A stretch of 64,000 bases of DNA, taken from contig OZ059900.1 in assembly GCA_964057225.1 (NCBI GenBank), forward strand, positions 21,777,638-21,841,637, in the 5' to 3' direction. The notes beneath the pieces were generated by a model. The model saw only the letters and a program-made list of their open reading frames with translations. It had not been told where the DNA came from and searched no databases. The stretch's first letter is position 1. Each line of letters begins with the position of its first letter. A program made the position numbers and the translations under genes. Positions 48,916 to 62,938 of the stretch are shown here, piece by piece. Source of the stretch: Auanema rhodensis. Taxonomy: Eukaryota > Nematoda > Chromadorea > Rhabditida > Rhabditidae.

Positions 48916-51651
48916 ACATGAAATCGTAAGTCAAAACCTTGTTTACAGCGAAATTTCCAAAAACTGGTTTTCCAGCATAATAAAATATTTCTCATGGGAA
49001 ATACTGTGTTTTTGTATTTTACTAGTGTTCAGCATGTAAAATGCTTCATTTTAGTATGTAACACGCTGAAATTCGTTGCATTTGACGACTCATATGAACA
49101 AAAATCGATTTAATCAATATTAGCCATAAGGGGCGTGCCCTCAGAATATGCTAATTTCCTTAATTTTCTAACCCCTGTTTTTTTGTCGTGAAAGTGGAAC
49201 TAGACGTTGTACGAACAATTTTGAGCTAGGTTTCATTGACATTGCATGAGTTTGAACACATGAAATCGTAAGTCAAAACCTTGTTTACAGCGAAATTTCC
49301 AAAAACTGGTTTTCCAGCATAATAAAATATTTCTCATGGGAAATACTGTGTTTTTGTATTTTTCTAGTGTTCAGCATGTAAAATGCTTCATTTTAGTATG
49401 TAACACGCTGAAATTCGTTGCATTTGACGACTCATATGAACAAAAATCGATTTAATCAATATTAGCCATAAGGGGCGTGCCCTCAGAATATGCTAATTTC
49501 CTTAATTTTCTAACCTCTGTTTTTTTGTCGTGAAAGTGGAACTAAACGTTGTACGAACAATTTTGAGCTAGGTTTCATTGACATTGCATGAGTTTGAACA
49601 CATGAAATCGTAAGTCAAAACCTTGTTTACAGCGAAATTTCCAAAAACTGGTTTTCCAGCATAATAAAATATTTCTCATGGGAAATACTGTGTTTTTGTA
49701 TTTTTCTAGTGTTCAGCATGTAAAATGCTTCATATTAGTATGTAACACGCTGAAATTCGTTGCATTTGACGACTCATATGAACAAAAATCGATTTAATCA
49801 ATATTAGCCATAAGGGGCGTGCCCTCAGAATATGCTAATTTCCTTAATTTTCTAACCCCTGTTTTTTTGTCGTGAAAGTGGAACTAGACGTTGTACGAAC
49901 AATTTTGAGCTAGGTTTCATTGACATTGCATGAGTTTGAACACATGAAATCGTAAGTCAAAACCTTGTTTACAGCGAAATTTCCAAAAACTGGTTTTCCA
50001 GCATAATAAAATATTTCTCATGGGAAATACTGTGTTTTTGTATTTTACTAGTGTTCAGCATGTAAAATGCTTCATTTTAGTATGTAACACGCTGAAATTC
50101 GTTGCATTTGACGACTCATATGAACAAAAATCGATTTAATCAATATTAGCCATAAGGGGCGTGCCCTCAGAATATGCTAATTTCCTTAATTTTCTAACCC
50201 CTGTTTTTTTGTCGTGAAAGTGGAACTAGACGTTGTACGAACAATTTTGAGCTAAGTTTCATTGACATTGCATGAGTTTGAACACATGAAATCGTAAGTC
50301 AAAACCTTGTTTACAGCGAAATTTCCAAAAACTGGTTTTCCAGCATAATAAAATATTTCTCATGGGAAATACTGTGTTTTTGTTTTTTTCTAGTGTTCAG
50401 CATGTAAAATGCTTCATTTTAGTATGTAACACGCTGAAATTCGTTGCATTTGACGAATCATATGAACAAAAATCGATTTAATCAATATTAGCCATAAGGG
50501 GCGTGCCCTCAGAATATGCTAATTTCCTTAATTTTCTAACCCCTGTTTTTTTGTCGTGAAAGTGGAACTAGACGTTGTACGAACAATTTTGAGCTAGGTT
50601 TCATTGACATTGCATGAGTTTGAACACATGAAATCGTAAGTCAAAACCTTGTTTACAGCGAAATTTCCAAAAACTGGTTTTCCAGCATAATAAAATATTT
50701 CTCATGGGAAATACTGTGTTTTTGTATTTTACTAGTGTTCAGCATGTAAAATGCTTCATTTTAGTATGTAACACGCTGAAATTCGTTGCATTTGACGACT
50801 CATATGAACAAAAATCGATTTAATCAATATTAGCCATAAGGGGCGTGCCCTCAGAATATGCTAATTTCCTTAATTTTCTAACCCCTGTTTTTTTGTCGTG
50901 AAAGTGGAACTAAACGTTGTACGAACAATTTTGAGCTAGGTTTCATTGACATTGCATGAGTTTGAACACATGAAATCGTAAGTCAAAACCTTGTTTACAG
51001 CGAAATTTCCAAAAACTGGTTTTCCAGCATAATAAAATATTTCTCATGAGAAATACTGTGTTTTTGTATTTTTCTAGTGTTCAGCATGTAAAATGCTTCA
51101 TTTTAGTATGTAACACGCTGAAATTCGTTGCATTTGACGACTCATATGAACAAAAATCGATTTAATCAATATTAGCCATAAGGGGCGTGCCCTCAGAATA
51201 TGCTAATTTCCTTAATTTTCTAACCCCTGTTTTTTTGTCGTGAAAGTGGAACTAGACGTTGTACGAACAATTTTGAGCTAGGTTTCATTGACATTGCATG
51301 AGTTTGAACACATGAAATCGTAAGTCAAAACCTTGTTTACAGCGAAATTTCCAAAAACTGGTTTTCCAGCATAATAAAATATTTCTCATGGGAAATACTG
51401 TGTTTTTGTATTTTTCTAGTGTTCAGCATGTAAAATGCTTCATTTTAGTATGTAACACGCTGAAATTCGTTGCATTTGACGACTCATATGAACAAAAATC
51501 GATTTAATCAATATTAGCCATAAGGGGCGTGCCCTCAGAATATGCTAATTTCCTTAATTTTCTAACCCCTGTTTTTTTGTCGTGAAAGTGGAACTAGACG
51601 TTGTACGAACAATTTTGAGCTAGGTTTCATTGACATTGCATGAGTTTGAAC
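48916..51651. repeat. Monomers m144-m151
   Basis: TTTTACTAG in m144, m147 and m149; AACCTCTG with ACTAAACG in m145; CATATTAG in m146; GCTAAGTTTC in m147; TTGTTTTTTTC with GACGAATCA in m148; ACTAAACG in m149; CATGAGAAAT in m150; m151 consensus-like. The CATATTAG, GCTAAG, TTGTTTTTTT and GACGAATCA alleles become common in the 8-mer block downstream. Confidence 0.83.
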
Positions 51652-53019
51652 ACATGAAATCGTAAGTCAAAACCTTGTTTACAGCGAAATTTCCAAAAAC
51701 TGGTTTTCCAGCATAATAAAATATTTCTCATGGGAAATACTGTGTTTTTGTATTTTTCTAGTGTTCAGCATGTAAAATGCTTCATTTTAGTATGTAACAC
51801 GCTGAAATTCGTTGCATTCGACGACTCATATGAACAAAAATCGATTTAATCAATATTAGCCATAAGGGGCGTGCCCTCAGAATATGCTAATTTCCTTAAT
51901 TTTCTAACCCCTGTTTTTTTGTCGTGAAAGTGGAACTACACGTTGTACGAACAATTTTGAGCTAGGTTTCATTGACATTGCATGAGTTTGAACACATGAA
52001 ATCGTAAGTCAAAACCTTGTTTACAGCGAAATTTCCAAAAACTGGTTTTCCAGCATAATAAAATATTTCTCATGGGAAATACTGTGTTTTCGTAATTTTC
52101 TAGTGTTCAGCATGTAAAATGCTTCATTTTAGTATGTAACACGCTGAAATTCGTTGCATTTGACGAATCATATGAACAAAAATCGATTTAATCAATATTA
52201 GCCATAAGGGGCGTGCCCTCAGAATATGCTAATTTCCTTAATTTTCTAACCCCTGTTTTTTTGTCGTGAAAGTGGAACTAGACGTTGTACGAACAATTTT
52301 GAGCTAGGTTTCATTGACATTGCATGAGTTTGAACACATGAAATCGTAAGTCAAAACCTTGTTTACAGCGAAATTTCCAAAAACTGGTTTTCCAGCATAA
52401 TAAAATATTTCTCATGGGAAATACTGTGTTTTTGTATTTTACTAGTGTTCAGCATGTAAAATGCTTCATTTTAGTATGTAACACGCTGAAATTCGTTGCA
52501 TTTGACGACTCATATGAACAAAAATCGATTTAATCAATATTAGCCATAAGGGGCGTGCCCTCAGAATATGCTAATTTCCTTAATTTTCTAACCCCTGTTT
52601 TTTTGTCGTGAAAGTGGAACTAGACGTTGTACGAACAATTTTGAGCTAGGTTTCATTGACATTGCATGAGTTTGAACACATGAAATCGTAAGTCAAAACC
52701 TTGTTTACAGCGAAATTTCCAAAAACTGGTTTTCCAGCATAATAAAATATTTCTCATGGGAAATACTGTGTTTTTGTATTTTTCTAGTGTTCAGCATGTA
52801 AAATGCTTCATTTTAGTATGTAACACGCTGAAATTCGTTGCATTTGACGACTCATATGAACAAAAATCGATTTAATCAATATTAGCCATAAGGGGCGTGC
52901 CCTCAGAATATGCTAATTTCCTTAATTTTCTAACCCCTGTTTTTTTGTCGTGAAAGTGGAACTAGACGTTGTACGAACAATTTTGAGCTAGGTTTCATTG
53001 ACATTGCATGAGTTTGAAC
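51652..53019. repeat. Monomers m152-m155
   Basis: m152-m153 are the CATTCGACG/ACTACACG then TTTTCGTA pair, m153 also with TAATTTTC and GACGAATCA. m154 has TTTTACTAG. m155 is consensus-like. Confidence 0.83.
51807..51823 (+). other. CENP-B-box-like motif, improved form (m152)
   Basis: ATTCGTTGCATTCGACG has a T-to-C change at site 168, raising the match to 7 of 9 fixed CENP-B-box positions. The change is found in m140, m152, m156, m158, m162, m168, m170, m176 and m187, all in the distal domain. Protein binding is untested, and the last two bases of CGGG still differ. Confidence 0.4.
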
Positions 53020-53703
53020 ACATGAAATCGTAAGTCAAAACCTTGTTTACAGCGAAATTTCCAAAAACTGGTTTTCCAGCATAATAAAATATTTCTCATG
53101 GGAAATACTGTGTTTTTGTATTTTTCTAGTGTTCAGCATGTAAAATGCTTCATTTTAGTATGTAACACGCTGAAATTCGTTGCATTCGACGACTCATATG
53201 AACAAAAATCGATTTAATCAATATTAGCCATAAGGGGCGTGCCCTCAGAATATGCTAATTTCCTTAATTTTCTAACCCCTGTTTTTTTGTCGTGAAAGTG
53301 GAACTACACGTTGTACGAACAATTTTGAGCTAGGTTTCATTGACATTGCATGAGTTTGAACACATGAAATCGTAAGTCAAAACCTTGTTTACAGCGAAAT
53401 TTCCAAAAACTGGTTTTCCAGCATAATAAAATATTTCTCATGGGAAATACTGTGTTTTCGTATTTTTCTAGTGTTCAGCATGTAAAATGCTTCATTTTAG
53501 TATGTAACACGCTGAAATTCGTTGCATTTGACGACTCATATGAACAAAAATCGATTTAATCAATATTAGCCATAAGGGGCGTGCCCTCAGAATATGCTAA
53601 TTTCCTTAATTTTCTAACCCCTGTTTTTTTGTCGTGAAAGTGGAACTAGACGTTGTACGAACAATTTTGAGCTAGGTTTCATTGACATTGCATGAGTTTG
53701 AAC
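53020..53703. repeat. 2-mer tandem unit, copy 1 (m156-m157)
   Basis: CATTCGACG with ACTACACG (m156), then TTTTCGTATT (m157). Repeated immediately by m158-m159. The same pair also occurs at m140-141, m152-153 and m162-163. Confidence 0.88.
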
Positions 53704-55072
53704 ACATGAAATCGTAAGTCAAAACCTTGTTTACAGCGAAATTTCCAAAAACTGGTTTTCCAGCATAATAAAATATTTCTCATGGGAAATACTGTGTTTT
53801 TGTATTTTTCTAGTGTTCAGCATGTAAAATGCTTCATTTTAGTATGTAACACGCTGAAATTCGTTGCATTCGACGACTCATATGAACAAAAATCGATTTA
53901 ATCAATATTAGCCATAAGGGGCGTGCCCTCAGAATATGCTAATTTCCTTAATTTTCTAACCCCTGTTTTTTTGTCGTGAAAGTGGAACTACACGTTGTAC
54001 GAACAATTTTGAGCTAGGTTTCATTGACATTGCATGAGTTTGAACACATGAAATCGTAAGTCAAAACCTTGTTTACAGCGAAATTTCCAAAAACTGGTTT
54101 TCCAGCATAATAAAATATTTCTCATGAGAAATACTGTGTTTTCGTATTTTTCTAGTGTTCAGCATGTAAAATGCTTCATTTTAGTATGTAACACGCTGAA
54201 ATTCGTTGCATTTGACGACTCATATGAACAAAAATCGATTTAATCAATATTAGCCATAAGGGGCGTGCCCTCAGAATATGCTAATTTCCTTAATTTTCTA
54301 ACCCCTGTTTTTTTGTCGTGAAAGTGGAACTAGACGTTGTACGAACAATTTTGAGCTAGGTTTCATTGACATTGCATGAGTTTGAACACATGAAATCGTA
54401 AGTCAAAACCTTGTTTACAGCGAAATTTCCAAAAACTGGTTTTCCAGCATAATAAAATATTTCTCATGGGAAATACTGTGTTTTTGTATTTTACTAGTGT
54501 TCAGCATGTAAAATGCTTCATTTTAGTATGTAACACGCTGAAATTCGTTGCATTTGACGACTCATATGAACAAAAATCGATTTAATCAATATTAGCCATA
54601 AGGGGCGTGCCCTCAGAATATGCTAATTTCCTTCATTTTCTAACCCCTGTTTTTTTGTCGTGAAAGTGGAACTAGACGTTGTACGAACAATTTTGAGCTA
54701 GGTTTCATTGACATTGCATGAGTTTGAACACATGAAATCGTAAGTCAAAACCTTGTTTACAGCGAAATTTCCAAAAACTGGTTTTCCAGCATAATAAAAT
54801 ATTTCTCATGGGAAATACTGTGTTTTTGTATTTTTCTAGTGTTCAGCATGTAAAATGCTTCATTTTAGTATGTAACACGCTGAAATTCGTTGCATTTGAC
54901 GACTCATATGAACAAAAATCGATTTAATCAATATTAGCCATAAGGGGCGTGCCCTCAGAATATGCTAATTTCCTTAATTTTCTAACCCCTGTTTTTTTTG
55001 TCGTGAAAGTGGAACTAGACGTTGTACGAATAATTTTGAGCTAGGTTTCATTGACATTGCATGAGTTTGAAC
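53362..55072. repeat. 5-mer unit, copy 2 (m157-m161)
   Basis: Matches m139-m143 at +6,157 bp, including the rare eight-T tract and GAATAATTTT in m161 and CCTTCATTTT in m160. It overlaps the 2-mer tandem at m156-m159, showing two duplication registers superimposed. Confidence 0.9.
54730..55072. repeat. 343-bp monomer m161 (eight-T tract)
   Basis: Copy of m143 at +6,157 bp with the same eight-T tract and GAATAATTTT. Confidence 0.92.
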
Positions 55073-55756
55073 ACATGAAATCGTAAGTCAAAACCTTGTT
55101 TACAGCGAAATTTCCAAAAACTGGTTTTCCAGCATAATAAAATATTTCTCATGGGAAATACTGTGTTTTTGTATTTTTCTAGTGTTCAGCATGTAAAATG
55201 CTTCATTTTAGTATGTAACACGCTGAAATTCGTTGCATTCGACGACTCATATGAACAAAAATCGATTTAATCAATATTAGCCATAAGGGGCGTGCCCTCA
55301 GAATATGCTAATTTCCTTAATTTTCTAACCCCTGTTTTTTTGTCGTGAAAGTGGAACTACACGTTGTACGAACAATTTTGAGCTAGGTTTCATTGACATT
55401 GCATGAGTTTGAACACATGAAATCGTAAGTCAAAACCTTGTTTACAGCGAAATTTCCAAAAACTGGTTTTCCAGCATAATAAAATATTTCTCATGGGAAA
55501 TACTGTGTTTTCGTATTTTTCTAGTGTTCAGCATGTAAAATGCTTCATTTTAGTATGTAACACGCTGAAATTCGTTGCATTTGACGACTCATATGAACAA
55601 AAATCGATTTAATCAATATTAGCCATAAGGGGCGTGCCCTCAGAATATGCTAATTTCCTTAATTTTCTAACCCCTGTTTTTTTGTCGTGAAAGTGGAACT
55701 AGACGTTGTACGAACAATTTTGAGCTAGGTTTCATTGACATTGCATGAGTTTGAAC
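55073..55756. repeat. Variant pair m162-m163
   Basis: Another CATTCGACG/ACTACACG then TTTTCGTATT pair, bridging the 5-mer copy to the 8-mer block. Confidence 0.85.
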
Positions 55757-58492
55757 ACATGAAATCGTAAGTCAAAACCTTGTTTACAGCGAAATTTCCA
55801 AAAACTGGTTTTCCAGCATAATAAAATATTTCTCATGAGAAATACTGTGTTTTTGTATTTTTCTAGTGTTCAGCATGTAAAATGCTTCATTTTAGTATGT
55901 AACACGCTGAAATTCGTTGCATTTGACGACTCATATGAACAAAAATCGATTTAATCAATATTAGCCATAAGGGGCGTGCCCTCAGAATATGCTAATTTCC
56001 TTAATTTTCTAACCCCTGTTTTTTTGTCGTGAAAGTGGAACTAGACGTTGTACAAACAATTTTGAGCTAGGTTTCATAGACATTGCATGAGTTTGAACAC
56101 ATGAAATCGTAAGTCAAAACCTTGTTTACAGAGAAATTTCCAAAAACTGGTTTTCCAGCATAATAAAATATTTCTCATGAGAAATACTGTGTTTTTGTAT
56201 TTTTCTAGTGTTCAGCATGTAAAATGCTTCATTTTAGTATGTAACACGCTGAAATTCGTTGCATTTGACGACTCATATGAACAAAAATCGATTTAATCAA
56301 TATTAGCCATAAGGGGCGTGCCCTCAGAATATGCTAATTTCCTTAATTTTCTAACCCCTGTTTTTTTGTCGTGAAAGTGGAACTAGACGTTGTACGAACA
56401 TTTTTGAGCTAGGTTTCATTGACATTGCATGAGTTTGAACACATGAAATCGTAAGTCAAAACCTTGTTTACAGCGAAATTTCCAAAAACTGGTTTTCCAG
56501 CATAATAAAATATTTCTCATGGGAAATACTGTGTTTTTGTATTTCTCTAGTGTTCAGCATGTAAAATGCTTCATTTTAGTATGTAACACGCTGAAATTCG
56601 TTGCATTTGACGACTCATATGAACAAAAATCGATTTAATCAATATTAGCCATAAGGGGCGTGCCCTCAGAATATGCTAATTTCCTTAATTTTCTAACCCC
56701 TGTTTTTTTGTCGTGAAAGTGGAACTAGACGTTGTACGAACAATTTTGAGCTACGTTTCATTGACATTGCATGAGTTTGAACACATGAAATCGTAAGTCA
56801 AAACCTTGTTTACAGCGAAATTTCCAAAAACTGGTTTTCCAGCATAATAAAATATTTCTCATGGGAAATACTGTGTTTTTGTATTTTTCTAGTGTTCAGC
56901 ATGTAAAATGCTTCATATTAGTATGTAACACGCTGAAATTCGTTGCATTTGACGACTCATATGAACAAAAATCGATTTAATCAATATTAGCCATAAGGGG
57001 CGTGCCCTCAGAATATGCTAATTTCCTTAATTTTCTAGCCCCTGTTTTTTTGTCGTGAAAGTGGAACTAGACGTTGTACGAACAATTTTGAGCTAAGTTT
57101 CATTGACATTGCATGAGTTTGAACACATGAAATCGTAAGTCAAAACCTTGTTTACAGCGAAATTTCCAAAAACTGGTTTTCCAGCATAATAAAATATTTC
57201 TCATGGGAAATACTGTGTTTTTGTATTTTTCTAGTGTTCAGCATGTAAAATGCTTCATTTTAGTATGTAACACGCTGAAATTCGTTGCATTCGACGACTC
57301 ATATGAACAAAAATCGATTTAATCAATATTAGCCATAAGGGGCGTGCCCTCAGAATATGCTAATTTCCTTAATTTTCTAACCCCTGTTTTTTTGTCGTGA
57401 AAGTGGAACTAGACGTTGTACGAACAATTTTGAGCTAGGTTTCATTGACATTGCATGAGTTTGAACACATGAAATCGTAAGTCAAAACCTTGTTTACAGC
57501 GAAATTTCCAAAAACTGGTTTTCCAGCATAATAAAATATTTCTCATGGGAAATACTGTGTTTTTGTATTTTTCTAGTGTTCAGCATGTAAAATGCTTCAT
57601 TTTAGTATGTAACACGCTGAAATTCGTTGCATTTGACGACTCATATGAACAAAAATCGATTTAATCAATATTAGCCATAAGGGGTGTGCCCTCAGAATAT
57701 GCTAATTTCCTTAATTTTCTAACCCCTGTTTTTTTGTCGTGAAAGTGGAACTAGACGTTGTACGAACAATTTTGAGCTAGGTTTCATTGACATTGCATGA
57801 GTTTGAACACATGAAATCGTAAGTCAAAACCTTGTTTACAGCGAAATTTCCAAAAACTGGTTTTCCAGCATAATAAAATATTTCTCATGGGAAATACTGT
57901 GTTTTTGTATTTTTCTAGTGTTCAGCATGTAAAATGCTTCATTTTAGTATGTAACACGCTGAAATTCGTTGCATTCGACGACTCATATGAACAAAAATCG
58001 ATTTAATCAATATTAGCCATAAGGGGCGTGCCCTCAGAATATGCTAATTTCCTTAATTTTCTAACCCTTGTTTTTTTGTCGTGAAAGTGGAACTAGACGT
58101 TGTACGAACAATTTTGAGCTAGGTTTCATTGACATTGCATGAGTTTGAACACATGAAATCGTAAGTCAAAACCTTGTTTACAGCGAAATTTCCAAAAACT
58201 GGTTTTCCAGCATAATAAAATATTTCTCATGGGAAATACTGTGTTTTTGTATTTTTCTAGTGTTCAGCATGTAAAATGCTTCATTTTAGTATGTAACACG
58301 CTGAAATTCGTTGCATTTGACGACTCATATGAACAAAAATCGATTTAATCAATATTAGCCATAAGGGGCGTGCCCTCAGAATATGCTAATTTCCTTAATT
58401 TTCTAACCCCTGTTTTTTTGTCGTGAAAGTGGAACTAGACGTTGTACGAACAATTTTGAGCTAGGTTTCATTGACATTGCATGAGTTTGAAC
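55757..58492. repeat. 8-mer higher-order unit, copy 1 (m164-m171)
   Basis: Ordered markers: CATGAG with GTACAAAC and TTTCATAGAC; TACAGAGAAA with CATGAG and GAACATTTTTG; GAGCTACG; CATATTAG with CTAGCCCC and GCTAAG; CATTCGACG; AAGGGGTGTG; AACCCTTG; consensus. Most recur at exactly +2,736 bp (8 x 342). Confidence 0.9.
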
Positions 58493-61228
58493 ACATGAAA
58501 TCGTAAGTCAAAACCTTGTTTACAGCGAAATTTCCAAAAACTGGTTTTCCAGCATAATAAAATATTTCTCATGAGAAATACTGTGTTTTTGTATTTTTCT
58601 AGTGTTCAGCATGTAAAATGCTTCATTTTAGTATGTAACACGCTGAAATTCGTTGCATTTGACGACTCATATGAACAAAAATCGATTTAATCAATATTAG
58701 CCATAAGGGGCGTGCCCTCAGAATATGCTAATTTCCTTAATTTTCTAACCCCTGTTTTTTTGTCGTGAAAGTGGAACTAGACGTTGTACAAACAATTTTG
58801 AGCTAGGTTTCATAGACATTGCATGAGTTTGAACACATGAAATCGTAAGTCAAAACCTTGTTTACAGAGAAATTTCCAAAAACTGGTTTTCCAGCATAAT
58901 AAAATATTTCTCATGAGAAATACTGTGTTTTTGTATTTTTCTAGTGTTCAGCATGTAAAATGCTTCATTTTAGTATGTAACACGCTGAAATTCGTTGCAT
59001 TTGACGACTCATATGAACAAAAATCGATTTAATCAATATTAGCCATAAGGGGCGTGCCCTCAGAATATGCTAATTTCCTTAATTTTCTAACCCCTGTTTT
59101 TTTGTCGTGAAAGTGGAACTAGACGTTGTACGAACATTTTTGAGCTAGGTTTCATTGACATTGCATGAGTTTGAACACATGAAATCGTAAGTCAAAACCT
59201 TGTTTACAGCGAAATTTCCAAAAACTGGTTTTCCAGCATAATAAAATATTTCTCATGGGAAATACTGTGTTTTCGTATTTTTCTAGTGTTCAGCATGTAA
59301 AATGCTTCATTTTAGTATGTAACACGCTGAAATTCGTTGCATTTGACGAATCATATGAACAAAAATCGATTTAATCAATATTAGCCATAAGGGGCGTGCC
59401 CTCAGAATATGCTAATTTCCTTAATTTTCTAACCCCTGTTTTTTTGTCGTGAAAGTGGAACTAGACGTTGTACGAACAATTTTGAGCTACGTTTCATTGA
59501 CATTGCATGAGTTTGAACACATGAAATCGTAAGTCAAAACCTTGTTTACAGCGAAATTTCCAAAAACTGGTTTTCCAGCATAATAAAATATTTCTCATGG
59601 GAAATACTGTGTTTTTGTATTTTTCTAGTGTTCAGCATGTAAAATGCTTCATATTAGTATGTAACACGCTGAAATTCGTTGCATTTGACGACTCATATGA
59701 ACAAAAATCGATTTAATCAATATTAGCCATAAGGGGCGTGCCCTCAGAATATGCTAATTTCCTTAATTTTCTAGCCCCTGTTTTTTTGTCGTGAAAGTGG
59801 AACTAGACGTTGTACGAACAATTTTGAGCTAAGTTTCATTGACATTGCATGAGTTTGAACACATGAAATCGTAAGTCAAAACCTTGTTTACAGCGAAATT
59901 TCCAAAAACTGGTTTTCCAGCATAATAAAATATTTCTCATGGGAAATACTGTGTTTTCGTATTTTCCTAGTGTTCAGCATGTAAAATGCTTCATTTTAGT
60001 ATGTAACACGCTGAAATTCGTTGCATTCGACGACTCATATGAACAAAAATCGATTTAATCAATATTAGCCATAAGGGGCGTGCCCTCAGAATATGCTAAT
60101 TTCCTTAATTTTCTAACCCCTGTTTTTTTGTCGTGAAAGTGGAACTAGACGTTGTACGAACAATTTTGAGCTAGGTTTCATTGACATTGCATGAGTTTGA
60201 ACACATGAAATCGTAAGTCAAAACCTTGTTTACAGCGAAATTTCCAAAAACTGGTTTTCCAGCATAATAAAATATTTCTCATGGGAAATACTGTGTTTTT
60301 GTATTTTTCTAGTGTTCAGCATGTAAAATGCTTCATTTTAGTATGTAACACGCTGAAATTCGTTGCATTTGACGACTCATATGAACAAAAATCGATTTAA
60401 TCAATATTAGCCATAAGGGGTGTGCCCTCAGAATATGCTAATTTCCTTAATTTTCTAACCCCTGTTTTTTTGTCGTGAAAGTGGAACTAGACGTTGTACG
60501 AACAATTTTGAGCTAGGTTTCATTGACATTGCATGAGTTTGAACACATGAAATCGTAAGTCAAAACCTTGTTTACAGCGAAATTTCCAAAAACTGGTTTT
60601 CCAGCATAATAAAATATTTCTCATGGGAAATACTGTGTTTTTGTATTTTTCTAGTGTTCAGCATGTAAAATGCTTCATATTAGTATGTAACACGCTGAAA
60701 TTCGTTGCATTTGACGACTCATATGAACAAAAATCGATTTAATCAATATTAGCCATAAGGGGCGTGCCCTCAGAATATGCTAATTTCCTTAATTTTCTAA
60801 CCCCTGTTTTTTTGTCGTGAAAGTGGAACTAGACGTTGTACGAACAATTTTGAGCTAAGTTTCATTGACATTGCATGAGTTTGAACACATGAAATCGTAA
60901 GTCAAAACCTTGTTTACAGCGAAATTTCCAAAAACTGGTTTTCCAGCATAATAAAATATTTCTGATGGGAAATACTGTGTTTTTGTTTTTTTCTAGTGTT
61001 CAGCATGTAAAATGCTTCATTTTAGTATGTAACACGCTGAAATTCGTTGCATTTGACGACTCATATGAACAAAAATCGATTTAATCAATATTAGCCATAA
61101 GGGGCGTGCCCTCAGAATATGCTAATTTCCTTAATTTTCTAACCCTTGTTTTTTTGTCGTGAAAGTGGAACTAGACGTTGTACGAACAATTTTGAGCTAG
61201 GTTTCATTGACATTGCATGAGTTTGAAC
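58493..61228. repeat. 8-mer higher-order unit, copy 2 (m172-m179)
   Basis: Repeats the m164-m171 series at +2,736 bp. Differences cluster in m174 and m176 (TTTTCGTATT, GACGAATCA, TTTTCCTAG) and in the last two monomers m178-m179 (CATATTAG with GCTAAG; CTGATGGG with TTGTTTTTTT), so the right edge is less well conserved. Confidence 0.88.
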
Positions 61229-62938
61229 ACATGAAATCGTAAGTCAAAACCTTGTTTACAGCGAAATTTCCAAAAACTGGTTTTCCAGCATAATAAAATA
61301 TTTCTCATGGGAAATACTGTGTTTTTGTATTTTTCTAGTGTTCAGCATGTAAAATGCTTCATTTTAGTATGTAACACGCTGAAATTCGTTGCATTTGACG
61401 ACTCATATGAACAAAAATCGATTTAATCAATATTAGCCATAAGGGGCGTGCCCTCTGAATATGCTAATTTCCTTAATTTTCTAACCCCTGTTTTTTTGTC
61501 GTGAAAGTGGAACTAGACGTTGTACGAACAATTTTGAGCTAGGTTTCATTGACATTGCATGAGTTTGAACACATGAAATCGTAAGTCAAAACCTTGTTTA
61601 CAGCGAAATTTCCAAAAACTGGTTTTCCAGCATAATAAAATATTTCTCATGGGAAATACTGTGTTTTTGTATTTTTCTAGTGTTCAGCATGTAAAATGCT
61701 TCATTTTAGTATGTAACACGCTGAAATTCGTTGCATTTGACGACTCATATGAACAAAAATCGATTTAATCAATATTAGCCATAAGGGGCGTGCCCTCAGA
61801 ATATGCTAATTTCCTTAATTTTCTAACCCCTGTTTTTTTGTCGTGAAAGTGGAACTAGACGTTGTACGAACAATTTTGAGCTAGGTTTCATTGACATTGC
61901 ATGAGTTTGAACACATGAAATCGTAAGTCAAAACCTTGTTTACAGCGAAATTTCCAAAAACTGGTTTTCCAGCATAATAAAATATTTCTCATGGGAAATA
62001 CTGTGTTTTTGTATTTTTCTAGTGTTCAGCATGTAAAATGCTTCATTTTAGTATGTAACACGCTGAAATTCGTTGCATTTGACGACTCATATGAACAAAA
62101 ATCGATTTAATCAATATTAGCCATAAGGGGCGTGCCCTCAGAATATGCTAATTTCCTTAATTTTCTAACCCTTGTTTTTTTGTCGTGAAAGTGGAACTAG
62201 ACGTTGTACGAACAATTTTGAGCTAGGTTTCATTGACATTGCATGAGTTTGAACACATGAAATCGTAAGTCAAAACCTTGTTTACAGCGAAATTTCCAAA
62301 AACTGGTTTTCCAGCATAATAAAATATTTCTCATGGGAAATACTGTGTTTTTGTATTTTTCTAGTGTTCAGCATGTAAAATGCTTCATATTAGTATGTAA
62401 CACGCTGAAATTCGTTGCATTTGACGACTCATATGAACAAAAATCGATTTAATCAATATTAGCCATAAGGGGCGTGCCCTCAGAATATGCTAATTTCCTT
62501 AATTTTCTAACCCCTGTTTTTTTGTCGTGAAAGTGGAACTAGACATTGTACGAACAATTTTGAGCTAAGTTTCATTGACATTGCATGAGTTTGAACACAT
62601 GAAATCGTAAGTCAAAACCTTGTTTACAGCGAAATTTCCAAAAACTGGTTTTCCAGCATAATAAAATATTTCTCATGGGAAATACTGTGTTTTTGTTTTT
62701 TTCTAGTGTTCAGCATGTAAAATGCTTCATTTTAGTATGTAACACGCTGAAATTCGTTGCATTTGACGACTCATATGAACAAAAATCGATTTAATCAATA
62801 TTAGCCATAAGGGGCGTGCCCTCAGAATATGCTAATTTCCTTAATTTTCTAACCCCTGTTTTTTTGTCGTGAAAGTGGAACTAGACGTTGTACGAACATT
62901 TTTGAGCTAGGTTTCATTGACATTGCATGAGTTTGAAC
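61229..62938. repeat. Monomers m180-m184
   Basis: m180 has CCCTCTGAAT. m181 is consensus. m182 has AACCCTTG. m183 has CATATTAG, ACATTGTACG and GCTAAG. m184 has TTGTTTTTTT and GAACATTTTTG. m183-m184 resemble m178-m179 at five-monomer spacing. Confidence 0.84.
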
